Assembly (NCBI GenBank): GCA_963989385.1
Contig: OZ022500.1
Location: 18,428,460-18,492,459 of the forward strand
Source: Ctena decussata
Taxonomy: Eukaryota; Mollusca; Bivalvia; Lucinida; Lucinidae
Length of the DNA stretch: 64,000 nt
Direction of reading: 5' to 3'
Of this stretch, positions 42,241 to 53,084 are shown piece by piece (the stretch's first letter is position 1; the number at the start of each line of letters is the position of its first letter). The position numbers and the translations under genes are program-made. The notes below the pieces were generated by a model, which had not been told where the DNA came from, did no database searches, and saw only the letters and a program-made list of their open reading frames with translations.

Positions 42241-43040
42241 CTGTACCTAATCATTAGCGACATATCAAGAAACAAAAACTGTCCGACTAGTTGTGATTGT
42301 ATTTTCACATTCAAGACGATCATTTTCAACAATTGCTTGAAAAAAGTAATGAAAATATCGTTTTGGATGATTTCACTGGGATCATCATTTGGGGAGAAGG
42401 CTATCAATCAAGTATGTCTACGTTAAATGAGTCATCCATGATTGTCTGAATGAAAGAAAAGATGGGTAAACAAATACAAGATCGCAAAAAGTAATTAAAA
42501 TTAAGGCACTGCCTTTGTGCGAACACACTCTTTACGGTCCTTGAAGATCTTTGATGGGGTAAAGTGCTACCCTAGGCACCACCTTGTCATTGTAGTTTGG
42601 GTCAAATTGGCCCGAGTGACACTCACCTGGATTAGCAAAATGTATCATGCTATAATGGTAATGGTGACCTCCTTGAGAGACCGTGCAGCTCGTGTGATAT
42701 CCATGCTGCCCTAAAATAAGGCAACTATACTGTGTGCGCAAGTTTCTGCCATTTTTACAAAGGAGAGTCAACTTATGTGTCTTCTTGCATGTTAACCTTG
42801 GCACTCAAGTTGGCAGTGTGGCCATTTTTATTTGTGTGGGTGGGTGGCTGGGGTCCACTCTGAATGGAGGAAATTTGCTCTATAGGGAGCAGATTCTTTC
42901 CTTTGGGCGTTGGCACCAGTTTTGAAGTCACAGAGTCTGGGTTTGCCAACCTGATTTCCTTGAGGGTATTCTCATTAACCTTATCGTTATCATTGAGATA
43001 CTTTAACAGTTAAGGTGTGAAAAAACACCAGCTTTTCAAT
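42241..43040. other. Interior of the CACAGTG element: dispersed box and unassigned
   Basis: 42727-42930 holds a dispersed box (TTTTTACAAAGGAGAGTCAA, TTTGCTCTATAGGGAGCAGA). An overlapping pair of opposite-strand frames near 42520-42800 has no motif. Confidence 0.5.
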
Positions 43041-43556
43041 GGAGTGTAGTAGTACGGCCAATTAGTTATGTGTAAATATGTATATAGGTATATAGAGTAT
43101 ATAAATGACCAGTCTAACTGGTCCGGACCTTCTAGGCTAGTGGTTGTGTGCTTGCTTTATAATCTTGGGGTCGTGAGATCGATTCCCGGTGGGGTCGCTC
43201 GACGAAATATTCTTTACAGATTTTTCTCCTACTACAGTGGTGCTGTGACCAGGGTGATGCCCAAGGGCGAAACAATGGCTGCAGAGTTAAAAAGAACCTG
43301 GATTATAATTTCATTTCCTTAACATTTGATACAAATGTTCTTTGGTAGGCTGGAGGAGTCTAGTAGTACGGCCAATGAGTGATGTGTAAATATGTATTTA
43401 GCTATATAGAGTGTATAACTGACTAGTCTAACTGGTCCGGACCTTTTAGCCTAGTGGTTGTGTGCTCGCTTTATAATCTTGAGGTTGTGAGATCGATCCC
43501 CGGTCGGGGCGCTCAACGAAATTTTCTTTACAGATTTTTCTCCTCCTACTACAGGT
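43041..43556 (+). repeat. Tandem SINE pair (314-bp period)
   Basis: Unit 1 is 43041-43354. Unit 2 is 43355-43556 (partial). Each starts GGAGT(G/C)TAGTAGTACGGCCA, and carries TCTAACTGGTCCGGACCTT, GGCTAGTGGTTGTGTGC (A-box-like), GTGAGATCGATTCCCGG (B-box-like) and TTCTTTACAGATTTTTCTCC. tRNA-derived, with Pol III-type internal promoter sequences. Confidence 0.75.
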
Positions 43557-46243
43557 GCAACTAACTGTGGTGCACCTTAATATTTTTCGCCACTTTTACG
43601 TAAGAAGGCAGCCTTTCTGATTTCTTTTTTGCTTCCTCGGGAGGCATAGCCCTTCCAGGTGGGTCTTCTGTAGGGGAAAGCGTTTAATTCAATGAATGGG
43701 GGCAATTCTTTTCTTAGGGAGCTGGTATTGAGATGGAGGGGGCACAGAGATGGGATGCCTGAATTGCTTCCTCTGGAGATGTTTCACTCTAACATTATAT
43801 AGTAAGTAAGCCATACACTGTCATGGTCAGAAAAATGTATTGTATGTTTCGTACTGTACTTGGGGTCAGCCCTGTAACTGGATTTAAGAACAGTTAACTG
43901 ATTTGATTTGATTTGAAGACGTTGCTAAGCCACCAGTACCTATGAGCGACATGAGCCTCATTGTGCAGGAAAGGGCATCAGCAACGGGGTCATGCACTGG
44001 AGTAATGCATAGTAGGAAAGAAAGAATAAAGAAAAAAAAGTTTAAGAAAAAGAATGAAATGAAAAACGAAAAAATAAAAGAAAAGAAATAAAATAAAATA
44101 CACCTTATAGGGTTTATTCGGCTGGTTTTGTAATCCTTAAGACAGGCTTAACCCTTTTATAGAACTTTTATAGTATCGATTAGAGTCTGAATTTAAATGT
44201 CGAAGAAGAACCGCAGTGCACATTAAGAAAGAGCCATAGCAGACTTGTTCGGTATGCAGATAGAATGGAAACATATGTAGGCTCGCCTTCTTAAGGTGTC
44301 CTTATGGTCTGCTGTCACAATATTAAGCTGCTTTGTGACAGAGGTTGGGTGCACTAATCATCTGAAAGTCCACACTTTCCTCAGCGATCTGCACCATTAA
44401 GAGGCAGGGATTCAACCGTCTTCAAAATAATATCGGAAGTCAGTCCTGCTGCCCTCTTTCAGCAGTCCTTATATTCCGCAGCTGAGAGACACTTCAGATA
44501 ATTAGTGTAATTCTGAGTATTAAATCATGTGGTGTTTAAAATTGTACTCATGATGATTGCTTTGATTAGCAAATCAAAGAATTCGTTTGTGTATCAGATT
44601 ATTATTTATTCAGTTCCAAAGATAATTGAAATGGACTAAATTATAGATGTTAAGGCTGTGTCATGATTATTTTACTAAAAATAGTCGTAGAAATCAACTT
44701 TTTAATCAAATGGCTTGTTAACACTGGCCAAACACACCATTCCTGCTCCATTCTAACCTAGGTGGGCTCTCTGGTGTGCTCTCGGGTGCGCCGTCGTTTC
44801 CAATTCACATGACGCGCCACGGTACGGGGCTTTACCTATGAACTCAGTTCCGGTCTAGACTAAGTTCCGGTCACGAACAGACGACAAAACGTTTACAGTT
44901 TGAGTTATCCTTACTACGAACATAATTAGCAAAAACGAGAATTATTGTAGCGAGAAATATTTAATGTACATTTCCTTTATAGAGTGATTGCAAAAATAAG
45001 TTTGTGGACTCGTAAAAAAAAATCGATTAGAGCACTTGGTTCGTGACTAGTCTCGCGATAACTTTCGAACTTCTGGTTCTCCAAGATGGCCGCAACCATG
45101 ATCGTTACCACACATTTTATCTGCCTAAGTATATAGGATCAAAACTGATATAGTAAAGCGAACATACTTCGTGTGTTCGCTAATAAAAATGCTCACCACC
45201 CCCCTGGCATTTTAAGAAATTCGGTAGTATTTAAGCAGCGTTATATTGAATGGCCAATTCTACAAAGTTCATGACGTTGTAGGTGTACACCAGGGCTCTG
45301 TCCTCGGATCTATACCTTCCCTGTTTTTGTAAAGAAACTCGGATCGTTTCGGTCCTGGGTAGTTTCGGTCTGATTGGGTGATTTTTGTTAGTGTAAAGCT
45401 AAATGGTAGGCTTAGGGTAGGGCAGGGCGAGGCTGGTCGGGTAGAAATGGGGAGTTTGTTTCTTTGTTTGAGTTAGCGGTCTGGTGCACAGTTAAGGTCA
45501 TGACGAGCCAGTTAACTGTTCATTTACAAGCTTAGACTATCTAAGCAAGTGAAACAAATAACAGGTAAGTTCTCCTTCGACAGTAAATGATGGCAAGTAC
45601 CGTTGGTTATAACCGCACATATTCAGTTAAGCTGTTTCCCAAGAGATGGGGAACTAGTAAAGACAGACAGGGTAGACGTGAAATAATAATAATAAAAAAA
45701 ACACACACAAAAAAAAAGCACACATAAAAAACTAAAATGACCCCCACATTACGCACCTGATGCAAGCACACGTCCTCGTCCTACATTGTAATTTAGGTTA
45801 GGGAGAGCAAAGAGGATGTAGAAGGGTAGTATAGGGTATCAATGTAGATCTAGGTGACAATATTGTGCCGTTTGTAAAATATGTTTTCATATCTTTTAAG
45901 CTGCTAGTCTGACCATTGTAATTAGTTTCGCCTGTTGGAAAACACAGTCAACGTACATTTTCTTTACACGGAAAAATTCAGAAACACTCTCAGTATTTTC
46001 AGTTTATTTCGAATCTTACGAATAAATCATTGAGCCTGCCATGCTAATCTGTGCAAATTTATGGTAGATATAAACAGTTTACTGGACTTCTGAAAACAAA
46101 CTCAATCCAGTAGATGTTCTTACCCTCCTTTGTCGTTATATTTCGATAAAGAATATATAAGTAAATATATTTACTAACACATTTTCTGCTCAATAAGACT
46201 TACATGAAAATCGTCGCTAGTCGTTCAACACCATCTTTTGTTT
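43557..46243. other. Interior of the CACAGTG element, unassigned
   Basis: A dispersed box occupies about 43586-43760. The rest (2.5 kb) has A-rich low complexity at 44010-44095 and 45685-45735 and no recognised coding sequence or element. Confidence 0.5.
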
Positions 46244-46712
46244 TTGTCACTAGTCGGACAGTCGAATGAGACGAACGTGTGCGATTCAGGAGGCAATATA
46301 TTTATTTAAAGTAATGTTTCGATGGATTCAGATATTGGATATCACAGGATAAAGATGAAGCAATGATTTTATGTTGGTTTTAACAGAAATGATGCCATAA
46401 TTCTAGTCTTTATAACCTGATTGTCCGTGTCGATCGACAGAAAATAAAGCATAACTGGTGATTAAGCAGGAAAACTTGATTTTTACACAGAGATTGGGTA
46501 GTGATATGTCAAACTGACAATACTACAGGTAAAGTACATCCAATTCTCTCCCCGATGTCGAAAACCGCATCTAAAAGAACAAATCCGATAAGGACTTACC
46601 TGCTTTTGACCGTTTCACCTCACAAGTTGTTTAAGTCGCACTAATGATTTTAGGGTGTACAGTCAATTGTCGCTTCCGATTTGGTGACTGTCCGCTTATA
46701 CACTGTGATAAC

Positions 46713-47045
46713 TGGTTCACGCTGTCCTCCGAATGAAAAGTGTGCCTAACTCACTCCAGCCGCCTTTTCAGTATAAATCATTAAAAGACGGATTTAGCTG
46801 GTGTATTAAAATGATGAGTTTCGTTCTGAATCAGATTCTATTTGCAAACTAATATTACAGAACTTTCAGAAAATCACTTCCAGGTGTTTTGTCGAAGCTG
46901 CCTAATTCTGTCAACACATGATGTGCACTGTTACCGACAAGAGATCATACAACACAACAATAAAACTATACTCTGCGAAAGAACATAGAATCTGATCACC
47001 AAAGTGATATACGGATTCGGCTGTAGCCAGGCTAATAAAAGTACG

Positions 47046-47094
<49 letters not shown>

Positions 47095-47396
47095 AATTAA
47101 TCAAATTGTTTCAGTTTCTGCTGCCTCGTCAACTACTGTAAACAAAGCAACATTGTACGATCTGTTAATTCTTTTGTTTTGATCTACCGTACAACGCAAG
47201 TCTCTGTCTGAAGGCGCTGAAACTAACTTTTCCGAATTGATTGCACTCATTTGTGAGGCATAACAGTAAAGCACATAAAATCATAAAAAATACTATGATA
47301 ATAATAAATGACAATCTATATTGTTAATACAATACTTCGGGTTTACTTCTTTGTTTCCTTATACACCATTCGATCCTTTCCTAACAAAGGAAATAT
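46713..47396. other. Unassigned; poly(A) at 47052-47096
   Basis: A 45-bp A-run with one G may be the tail of an unrecognised retroposed sequence. Nothing else recognised. Confidence 0.5.
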
Positions 47397-47632
47397 GAGC
47401 CGCGACACGACAAAACCAACAATGTGGTTGTGCGCCCAGCGCAGACTCAGATCAGCCTGGGCATCCGCCCAGTCTGATCAGAGTCTTCGCTGTCCACATG
47501 GTGGTAGCATACATCCCTCGCTACCCTTTGAGCACTTAACGATCACTCTGATCAAACTGGGTGCACGCCCAGGCTGATCTGAGTCTGCGCTGGGCGCACA
47601 ACCACTTTGTTGGTTTTGTCGTGTCGCGGCTC
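47397..47632. mobile_element. GAGCC MITE
   Basis: A full-length 236-bp copy with a very clean C/G TIR pair (GACAAAACC / GGTTTTGTC). The flanks ATAT / AGTT match at two of four bases. Confidence 0.95.
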
Positions 47633-48012
47633 AGTTATAAAAGATTGAATTGAAACTCTTCGAGAATGATTCTCATATCAGGTATGAAACACTCAAAGAT
47701 TATTGTAAGCTAAGCAGACGACAATCATTTCCCGGTGCTGTAATACTACTGTATAATTTCTTTTACAGATGCAATCAGGAATCATGCGACACATATTGTG
47801 CTGGATTAGAGTAGCAAAAATGGATGGACGGCTGTAAGACTTGCGATTTCACGTCATTTTCAACAATATTTTAGTTATATCAGCGCGATTCTTGGATTAC
47901 AATGAAAGGCTGCGCTTCATTTTATGACAATTATTGTAGGGGTCTCATTGTTTAGTATACGGTATAACAGAAGAGTCGCATTGAAACTGTCAGTAATACA
48001 TCTAATTGGGGT
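47633..48012. other. Unassigned stretch
   Basis: Nothing recognised. Confidence 0.5.
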
Positions 48013-48120
48013 TTATATAGAGGATCTTACACAAGTGGCTATTTCATAGGAAATTTATGAAACGAGCCTTCGGCGAGTTTCATAAATTTCATATGAAATG
48101 ACCAAGAGTGTAAGATTCTG
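48013..48120. mobile_element. Snap-back MITE (GATCTTACAC…GTGTAAGATTC)
   Basis: A nearly continuous palindrome: GGATCTTACACAAGTGG, ATTTCATAGGAAATTTATGA, a GCCTTCGGC loop, TCATAAATTTCATATGAAAT and GAGTGTAAGATTCTG. Confidence 0.8.
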
Positions 48121-48369
48121 TTTATCATATGACCCCTTAAAATGGGATTAAAACGCCTTCAAACTGAACATTATTTCAATAAGAAAACGCATTGTTGACA
48201 CGGACGTTGTCAATGACGTTACGTGTACGCGTCAAAGTGTTATTACACATGTGGTCATACGATTTTTATGACACGACGTTATCCACTGAACAACAGCGAC
48301 GTCATGTAATAAATAAATTTAATGCATGCAACCTCATTCTTAGTCTCGATGCATCTCCGAAAACAAAAT

Positions 48370-48605
48370 GAGCCGCGACACGAGAAAACCAACAAAGTGG
48401 TTGTGCGCCAAGCGCAGACTTAGATCAGCCTGGGCATCTGCCCAGTCTGATCAGAGTCTTCGCTATCCGCATGGAGGTAGCTTAGACTCTTAGCTGCCCT
48501 TTAAGTGCATAGCGAAGGGTCTGATCAGGCTGGGCGAATGCCCAGGCTGATGTGAGTCTGCACTGGGCGCACAACCACATTGTTGGTTTTCTCGTGTCGC
48601 GGCTC
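48370..48605. mobile_element. GAGCC MITE
   Basis: A full-length 236-bp copy with matched G/C TIR variant. The flanks AAAT / ATTA show no duplication. Confidence 0.95.
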
Positions 48606-49624
48606 ATTAATGTAGATGTTCGAGCTGCAACATTGTTAAACATAAAACCATCAACAACTATGACGATGGGTCCGATCAAAGACGTTAGAAATCAGGCGAA
48701 ATCTTAGAGATTTACCAGGTTTATCGTCGTGCAACTGAAAAGGGTAGCAAACTCATGATTGGATTAACCACCATGCAGCCTAGCAAATGACATGGTTGTT
48801 CAGTCAATAGCTGAAGCTTGATTTAGATTGCAAGATAGGTATTCAGCCTTAGGTAATAAAATAGTACTTGTCTAGGACATTCACAAAAGACAATCTACGG
48901 TTAAGCTTCCTGAGAATGGAGGTTTTGTAGGGAAAAGCCGTTTGTAGGTAAAAGTGAAGTACTGTTTCTTTCGTTGCACGAAAGAAAGTGCTACTAGATG
49001 ATAAGCGTTTTGGATTTATAGACTAACTCACATCAAATTCTGGTTCCGACAGGCCCTGCAAGAGAGATTGCAAAAGACGACATACGCTGACGGCGAGAGT
49101 GCAGCAAAGCTGAAAGTGCAATAAAACCAGACCACAGCATAACAACCAAACACAACAATGCAGCAAAAACGTGCATAATCCATCATGGTTGCCTTTTCCG
49201 TCGCTTAAGCACTCAAGACATTTTATATTAAGCTGCCTCGTGCGATACACATGCCCAGGCCAAATGCTTCACTTACGCAGTCTCTTAAGGTTGTATTTAA
49301 ATCTACATGTTCAATTTTTATTACCTCAGCAAAATGCGTAGGCTTTGATGAGACGGCGACCACTCAGACTGCGCACGAAGTCTGATCTGAACATGCGTAT
49401 TTCGTACGACACGACTTAAGACAATATTTCTCCCGACGAGGTCATATTAAGCAAGAATCCATTGTCAGGCCTGTTAATTCTGCACAGAACACAAGTTTGT
49501 GCAGCTGCCAAAGTGATTATTCAATCATTGTAAGAATTGGATGTTTTCATATCAACATCAACATTCTACAAGGCTCAGCTGAGATCAGAGCCACGCCAGC
49601 ACGAAAACTTTAAAAGACATATTT
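48606..49624. other. Unassigned stretch
   Basis: A minus-strand 75-codon frame at 49023-49250, Cys/Leu-rich, has no recognised motif. An imperfect palindrome (TTTCTTTCGTTGCACGAAAGAAA) is at 48964-48986. Confidence 0.45.
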
Positions 49625-49860
49625 GAGCCGCGACACCACAAAACCAACAATGTGGTTGTGCGCCCAGCGCAGACTCAGATCAGCCTGGGCATCCGCCCAG
49701 TCTGATCAGAGTTTTCGCTGTCCGCATGGAGGTAGCTTAAACCCTAAGCTACATTTTAAGCGCTAAGCAAATAGTCTGATAAGACTAGGCCAATGCCCAG
49801 GCTGATCTGAGTCTGGGCTGGGCGCACAACCACATTGTTGGTTTTCTCGTGTCGCGGCTC
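49625..49860. mobile_element. GAGCC MITE, first of a tandem pair
   Basis: A full-length copy with an exact ATTT duplication (49621-49624, 49861-49864). The next copy starts only about 15 bp further on. Confidence 0.95.
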
Positions 49861-49875
49861 ATTTCTTGTTGATTG

Positions 49876-50100
49876 GGAGAAATCCAACAATGTAGTTGTG
49901 CGGCCAGTGCAGACTCAGATCAGCCTGGGCACCCACCCAGTCCGATCAGACTCTTCGCTAAGATCTTAAAGGGTAGCGAGGGAACTAAACTACCTCCATG
50001 CGGACAGCGAAGAGTCAGATCAGACTGGGCGGATGCCCAGGCTGATCTGAGTCTGCGCTGGGCGCACAACCACATTGTTGGTTTTGTCGTGTCGCGGCTC
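49876..50100. mobile_element. GAGCC MITE, second of a tandem pair (left end lost)
   Basis: The left terminus is replaced by GATTGGGAG before AAATCCAACAATGTAGTTGT. The remaining body and right TIR (GTCGTGTCGCGGCTC) are intact. Confidence 0.9.
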
Positions 50101-50397
50101 AGTTCACAAACCTCTTAAATATTACCAGAGTTAAGCCAATATCAATGTAATGTTAAATATAGGCCACAGTGTCCTAGAAGTGACATGAGGTCAATCTCAC
50201 TGTATCTTAATGTAACATTACACCAAGTATAATGCAAATCATTGAAATAGTTTGAGATATTGGCTTAAATCACTGGATCATGAAGTATAGGTCTCACTGG
50301 CCTACAATAAGTATGAGGTCACTCAGTATAAAACAAATCCATAAAAATGTTATTTTCCCTTAAACACTATTCTGAAAGGGCTTCTTCCTCCTGGAAA
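50101..50397. other. Short unassigned stretch
   Basis: A degenerate internal repetition (GTGTCCTAGAAGTGACATGAGGTCA-like near 50170 and TCACTGGCCTACAATAAGTA near 50294) and nothing else. Confidence 0.4.
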
Positions 50398-50852
50398 GGG
50401 GGTGGTCGTGGTCGGGCGATGGTGCTGGGTAAGTTTCAGTGCCGGGACGTCCAACTTCTTGGGATAACAGTAGGTCAAGGGTGTACTGTGCTTGCACTAA
50501 GTGCGGGTGGGGGTTGTTTGTACATGTTTCTTTCCCTATCAGCTCTCTTTTCTTTCTCCCTCTGCCTCGGGCCACATACTTTCGTTTCTCCTTCCGCTGA
50601 TTCAAGATGGGCAGTTGTCAGTTACTGGCGAAAGTATGTGCACTTAGTACTGGTTAACCGCTTAGGAGGTCTAAGCCTGCCCAGGAATAGTGTGGTTAGG
50701 TTAACTGACCGTCCCGACATGACCTTTGTTGTTTACCGTGGACGTTAAGCATCAAATCAACCAACAACCAACCCTCTGCCTAGGAGACGGTTCGCTATAG
50801 ACTGAAATACTGTCTCAAAAAGCCTTTAAAACTTAAACAACCAACTAACCAA
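50398..50852 (+). repeat. Interspersed repeat with CCAAC tail (SINE-like), copy 2
   Basis: Plus-strand counterpart of 36998-37255: GGTCGTGGTCGGGCGATGGT, CAGTGCCGGGACGTCCAACT, GACGTTAAGCATCAAATCAA, AACCAACAACCAACC, then GACTGAAATACTGTCTCAAA and a second CAACCAACTAACCAACC. The 133-codon frame across it is spurious. Confidence 0.7.
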
Positions 50853-50861
50853 CCCCCCCCC

Positions 50862-50908
<47 letters not shown>
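50853..50908 (+). repeat. 56-bp C-run
   Basis: C only, with one T at 50862. It directly follows the CCAAC tail of the preceding repeat. Confidence 0.95.
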
Positions 50909-50957
50909 AGGAAACAACCCGGAAGTCACAAAAGTTGTCTTCCTTTGTAAAACAGGC

Positions 50958-51194
50958 GAAATCACGACACGAGAAAGCCAACAAAGTGGTTGTGCGCCAA
51001 GCGCATACTCGGACCATCCTGGGCAGCCGCCAAGTCTGGTCAGATTTTTCGCTAAGCTCTTAAAGGATAGCTAAGGGTCTAAGCTACCTCCATGCGGACA
51101 GCGAAGACTCTGATCAGACTGGGCGGATGCCCAGGCTGATCTGAGTCTACGCTGGGCGCACAACCACTTTGTTGGTTTTCTCGTTTCGCGGCTC
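50958..51194. mobile_element. GAGCC MITE
   Basis: Left terminus mutated (GAAATCACGACACGAG), right intact. It lies just upstream of block X copy B, as the 31114-31349 copy lies upstream of block X copy A. Confidence 0.85.
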
Positions 51195-51706
51195 AGTCAT
51201 ACAGATGTCTCCATACACCTTACATTTCTATGGGGTGCTGACGGTAATATTCATTTAACCGTTATTTACTTGGAAATCAAAGCTAATTGAATCAGGTGGT
51301 TTTTAATACTGTTTAATCTTGTGAACGCTTCTTCATATAACCAACCTAAAGTCACTCAGTGTATTAGAGCAAACATGGCTGCGCAAAGATTGCAAATGTT
51401 AAATACCGCATACGGTAGTTATACGGTTTGAGGATTAGTGCTTCTAACTCTTAGTACAAGAAGCCAAGTCACGTGAACGCCATGTCAAAACACGTTTCGC
51501 TTTAACGATTCTGTCATGGAACTGTGAGTAAACGAGGCTTGACCATGCCACCATATCACATTTGACAGAAATACTGATCCACACAGCAAGGGACTGCTTT
51601 AGCATCCATGTAATATCATGAGTTTGTGTCCTAATTTCTCAGTTAACTCGCTTGTTAATGAATTGTATAAAATCCATATACCAATGTACATATTTACAGA
51701 TCTATT

Positions 51707-51895
51707 AACCCTTTAGCGCATAAAATCAGATGACAAAATTTGCGTCTGCAAAACTTTCAAAATGTTTCGTTGGAGCTATATCATACTGAAAATGCAAAGA
51801 TTAGAGGGCAAACAGTGTAGATATAGATGAGGCGACTCAATGTGAGTCACCTCATCTGGGTCTGCGCTGTTTACAAATCCAGCTACTTCCGCCGT
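51707..51895. mobile_element. AACCCTTTAGCGC…CTTCCGCCGTTTGATG insertion
   Basis: Interior GATGAGGCGACTCA…TGAGTCACCTCATC is a hairpin. Copy A of block X (around 32565-32585) lacks the whole segment, giving an empty site. Related fragments lie near 27345 and 28910. Confidence 0.65.
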
Positions 51896-52119
51896 TTGAT
51901 GAAAAAAGCAGCCAAAAGAGAGTTATTGACATTGTGAAATCTATTGTTTCGGTCCTTTAAAACTTAATTTATATCAGTCTAAACAACAATGGAAATAAAA
52001 AGCACAATTCAATGATGACAATACAAATGCTGAGATATTCGGAAATGAAAAAGTATTCTTTTGTTTTCTGCCGTTCTTCCATTCGAGTTCCTATGCCATA
52101 CTGCCAGATTTGCTACTTT

Positions 52120-52121
<2 letters not shown>

Positions 52122-52172
<51 letters not shown>
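52122..52172. repeat. (GA)n microsatellite
   Basis: A 51-bp perfect GA run. The open frames through it (RERERE or SLSLSL) are artefacts. Confidence 0.95.
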
Positions 52173-52176
<4 letters not shown>

Positions 52177-52780
52177 AAAACATGGCAGCAGGCCACCTGT
52201 TACCGCTGGTTCATCATTCATCTTAATACTGATTGCTAGACGAGATAATCAAATGTTATTGTTTACGTATATAAAGGCGGCTAAAACTTGAAACAAAATG
52301 TACTGACTAAACTGGTAAGATGTTTGGTTGTTCTACGTACTTCATCTGTGAGATATAAGTGAGCAGCTGCATGGGTGAAGACATCATAATTTGCATTTTC
52401 TTTTAGACTAGCGGCATACCTTACAGGAGGGAAAAGAGGCCGCATCTTCTCTTACATGTATTATGTTATACATGTACAAAGATTCCTGTTCGAGTTAACA
52501 GTTACTGACAAGCGAGTAATATGTGGACATTATGTAACTCAAGTGCTTAGTACAGAATAAAGTATGTTCAAATTTGGTTATAAGGCCATTGACTCAAAGT
52601 ACAGCTTCATATCCGCAAAAGTTCAAACATTTTTCAAAGATTTAGCAATATGGAGTTATCATGTTTTCCTCAATTTACAAATGAATCAGTTATAAAACAA
52701 AATAGAGAAATTCCCATGTTTGGAATAGAATTACATCCTAGATGTATTAATCAGAACTCTCTGTCAAAGGTTCTTGCATT

Positions 52781-53084
52781 GGCAAAATATACAATACCAA
52801 GTTGCAAATATGCCCCTTGACAATACACAATGCGAACACAGAGTTGAAGCAGAGAGCGACAAATATTAAACAGTAACTCATGCTATATTGTAAATGGAAT
52901 AATTCCGGTGTCTGTTAAACTCAGAACATCGCAGGAATACACGATATTCAAGATACGAGATACACTAAAAACATGTCATTGTTTGTGTAAGTTCAGACTA
53001 AATATCAGCCTTATCTAACTTCTTTAAATGTACAGTCAGTCAGTTTGTCCTCAAGGGCCAGCTGACTCCGAGCAGATGTAGCTT
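52781..53084. other. Unassigned stretch
   Basis: Nothing recognised. Confidence 0.45.

Larger units (their letters stand above)
40288..46707. mobile_element. 6.4-kb element with long CACAGTG-ended inverted repeats
   Basis: The outermost 55 bases on each side are identical in inverse orientation (CACAGTGTATAAGCGGACAG … and … CTGTCCGCTTATACACTGTG). The inverted arms total about 465 bp: left 40288-40404 plus 41893-42240, right 46244-46707. A direct ATAAC flanks the unit (40283-40287, 46708-46712). The left arm is split by a 1.49-kb insertion. The roughly 4-kb interior has no reading frame over 90 codons and carries SINE copies. CACAGTG equals the V(D)J signal heptamer, and 5-bp duplications are typical of Transib/RAG-like transposons, but no nonamer and no transposase are visible. 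Confidence 0.7.
51230..52780 (+). repeat. Duplicated block X, copy B
   Basis: Collinear with 31570-33800 but shorter. It lacks the 33111-33432 MITE and has its own insertion (51707-51895). It keeps TATATAAAGG (52268) and CTAAACTGGTAAGATG (52306), discussed in the findings. Confidence 0.8.

Noticed and set aside
40288..46707. LTR retrotransposon
   Set aside because: The long terminal repeats are inverted, not direct, and there is no primer-binding site, polypurine tract or gag/pol.
40288..46707. CACTA or hAT transposon
   Set aside because: CACTA elements start CACTA and make 3-bp duplications, and hAT elements make 8-bp ones. Here the end is CACAGTG with a 5-bp repeat. Not excluded with certainty.
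50347..50748. 133-codon open frame as a gene
   Set aside because: It lies entirely in a SINE-like repeat that is also present, inverted, at 36998-37255.
52009..52291. Overlapping RE-repeat and SL-repeat open frames
   Set aside because: Pure translation of the (GA)n microsatellite on both strands.
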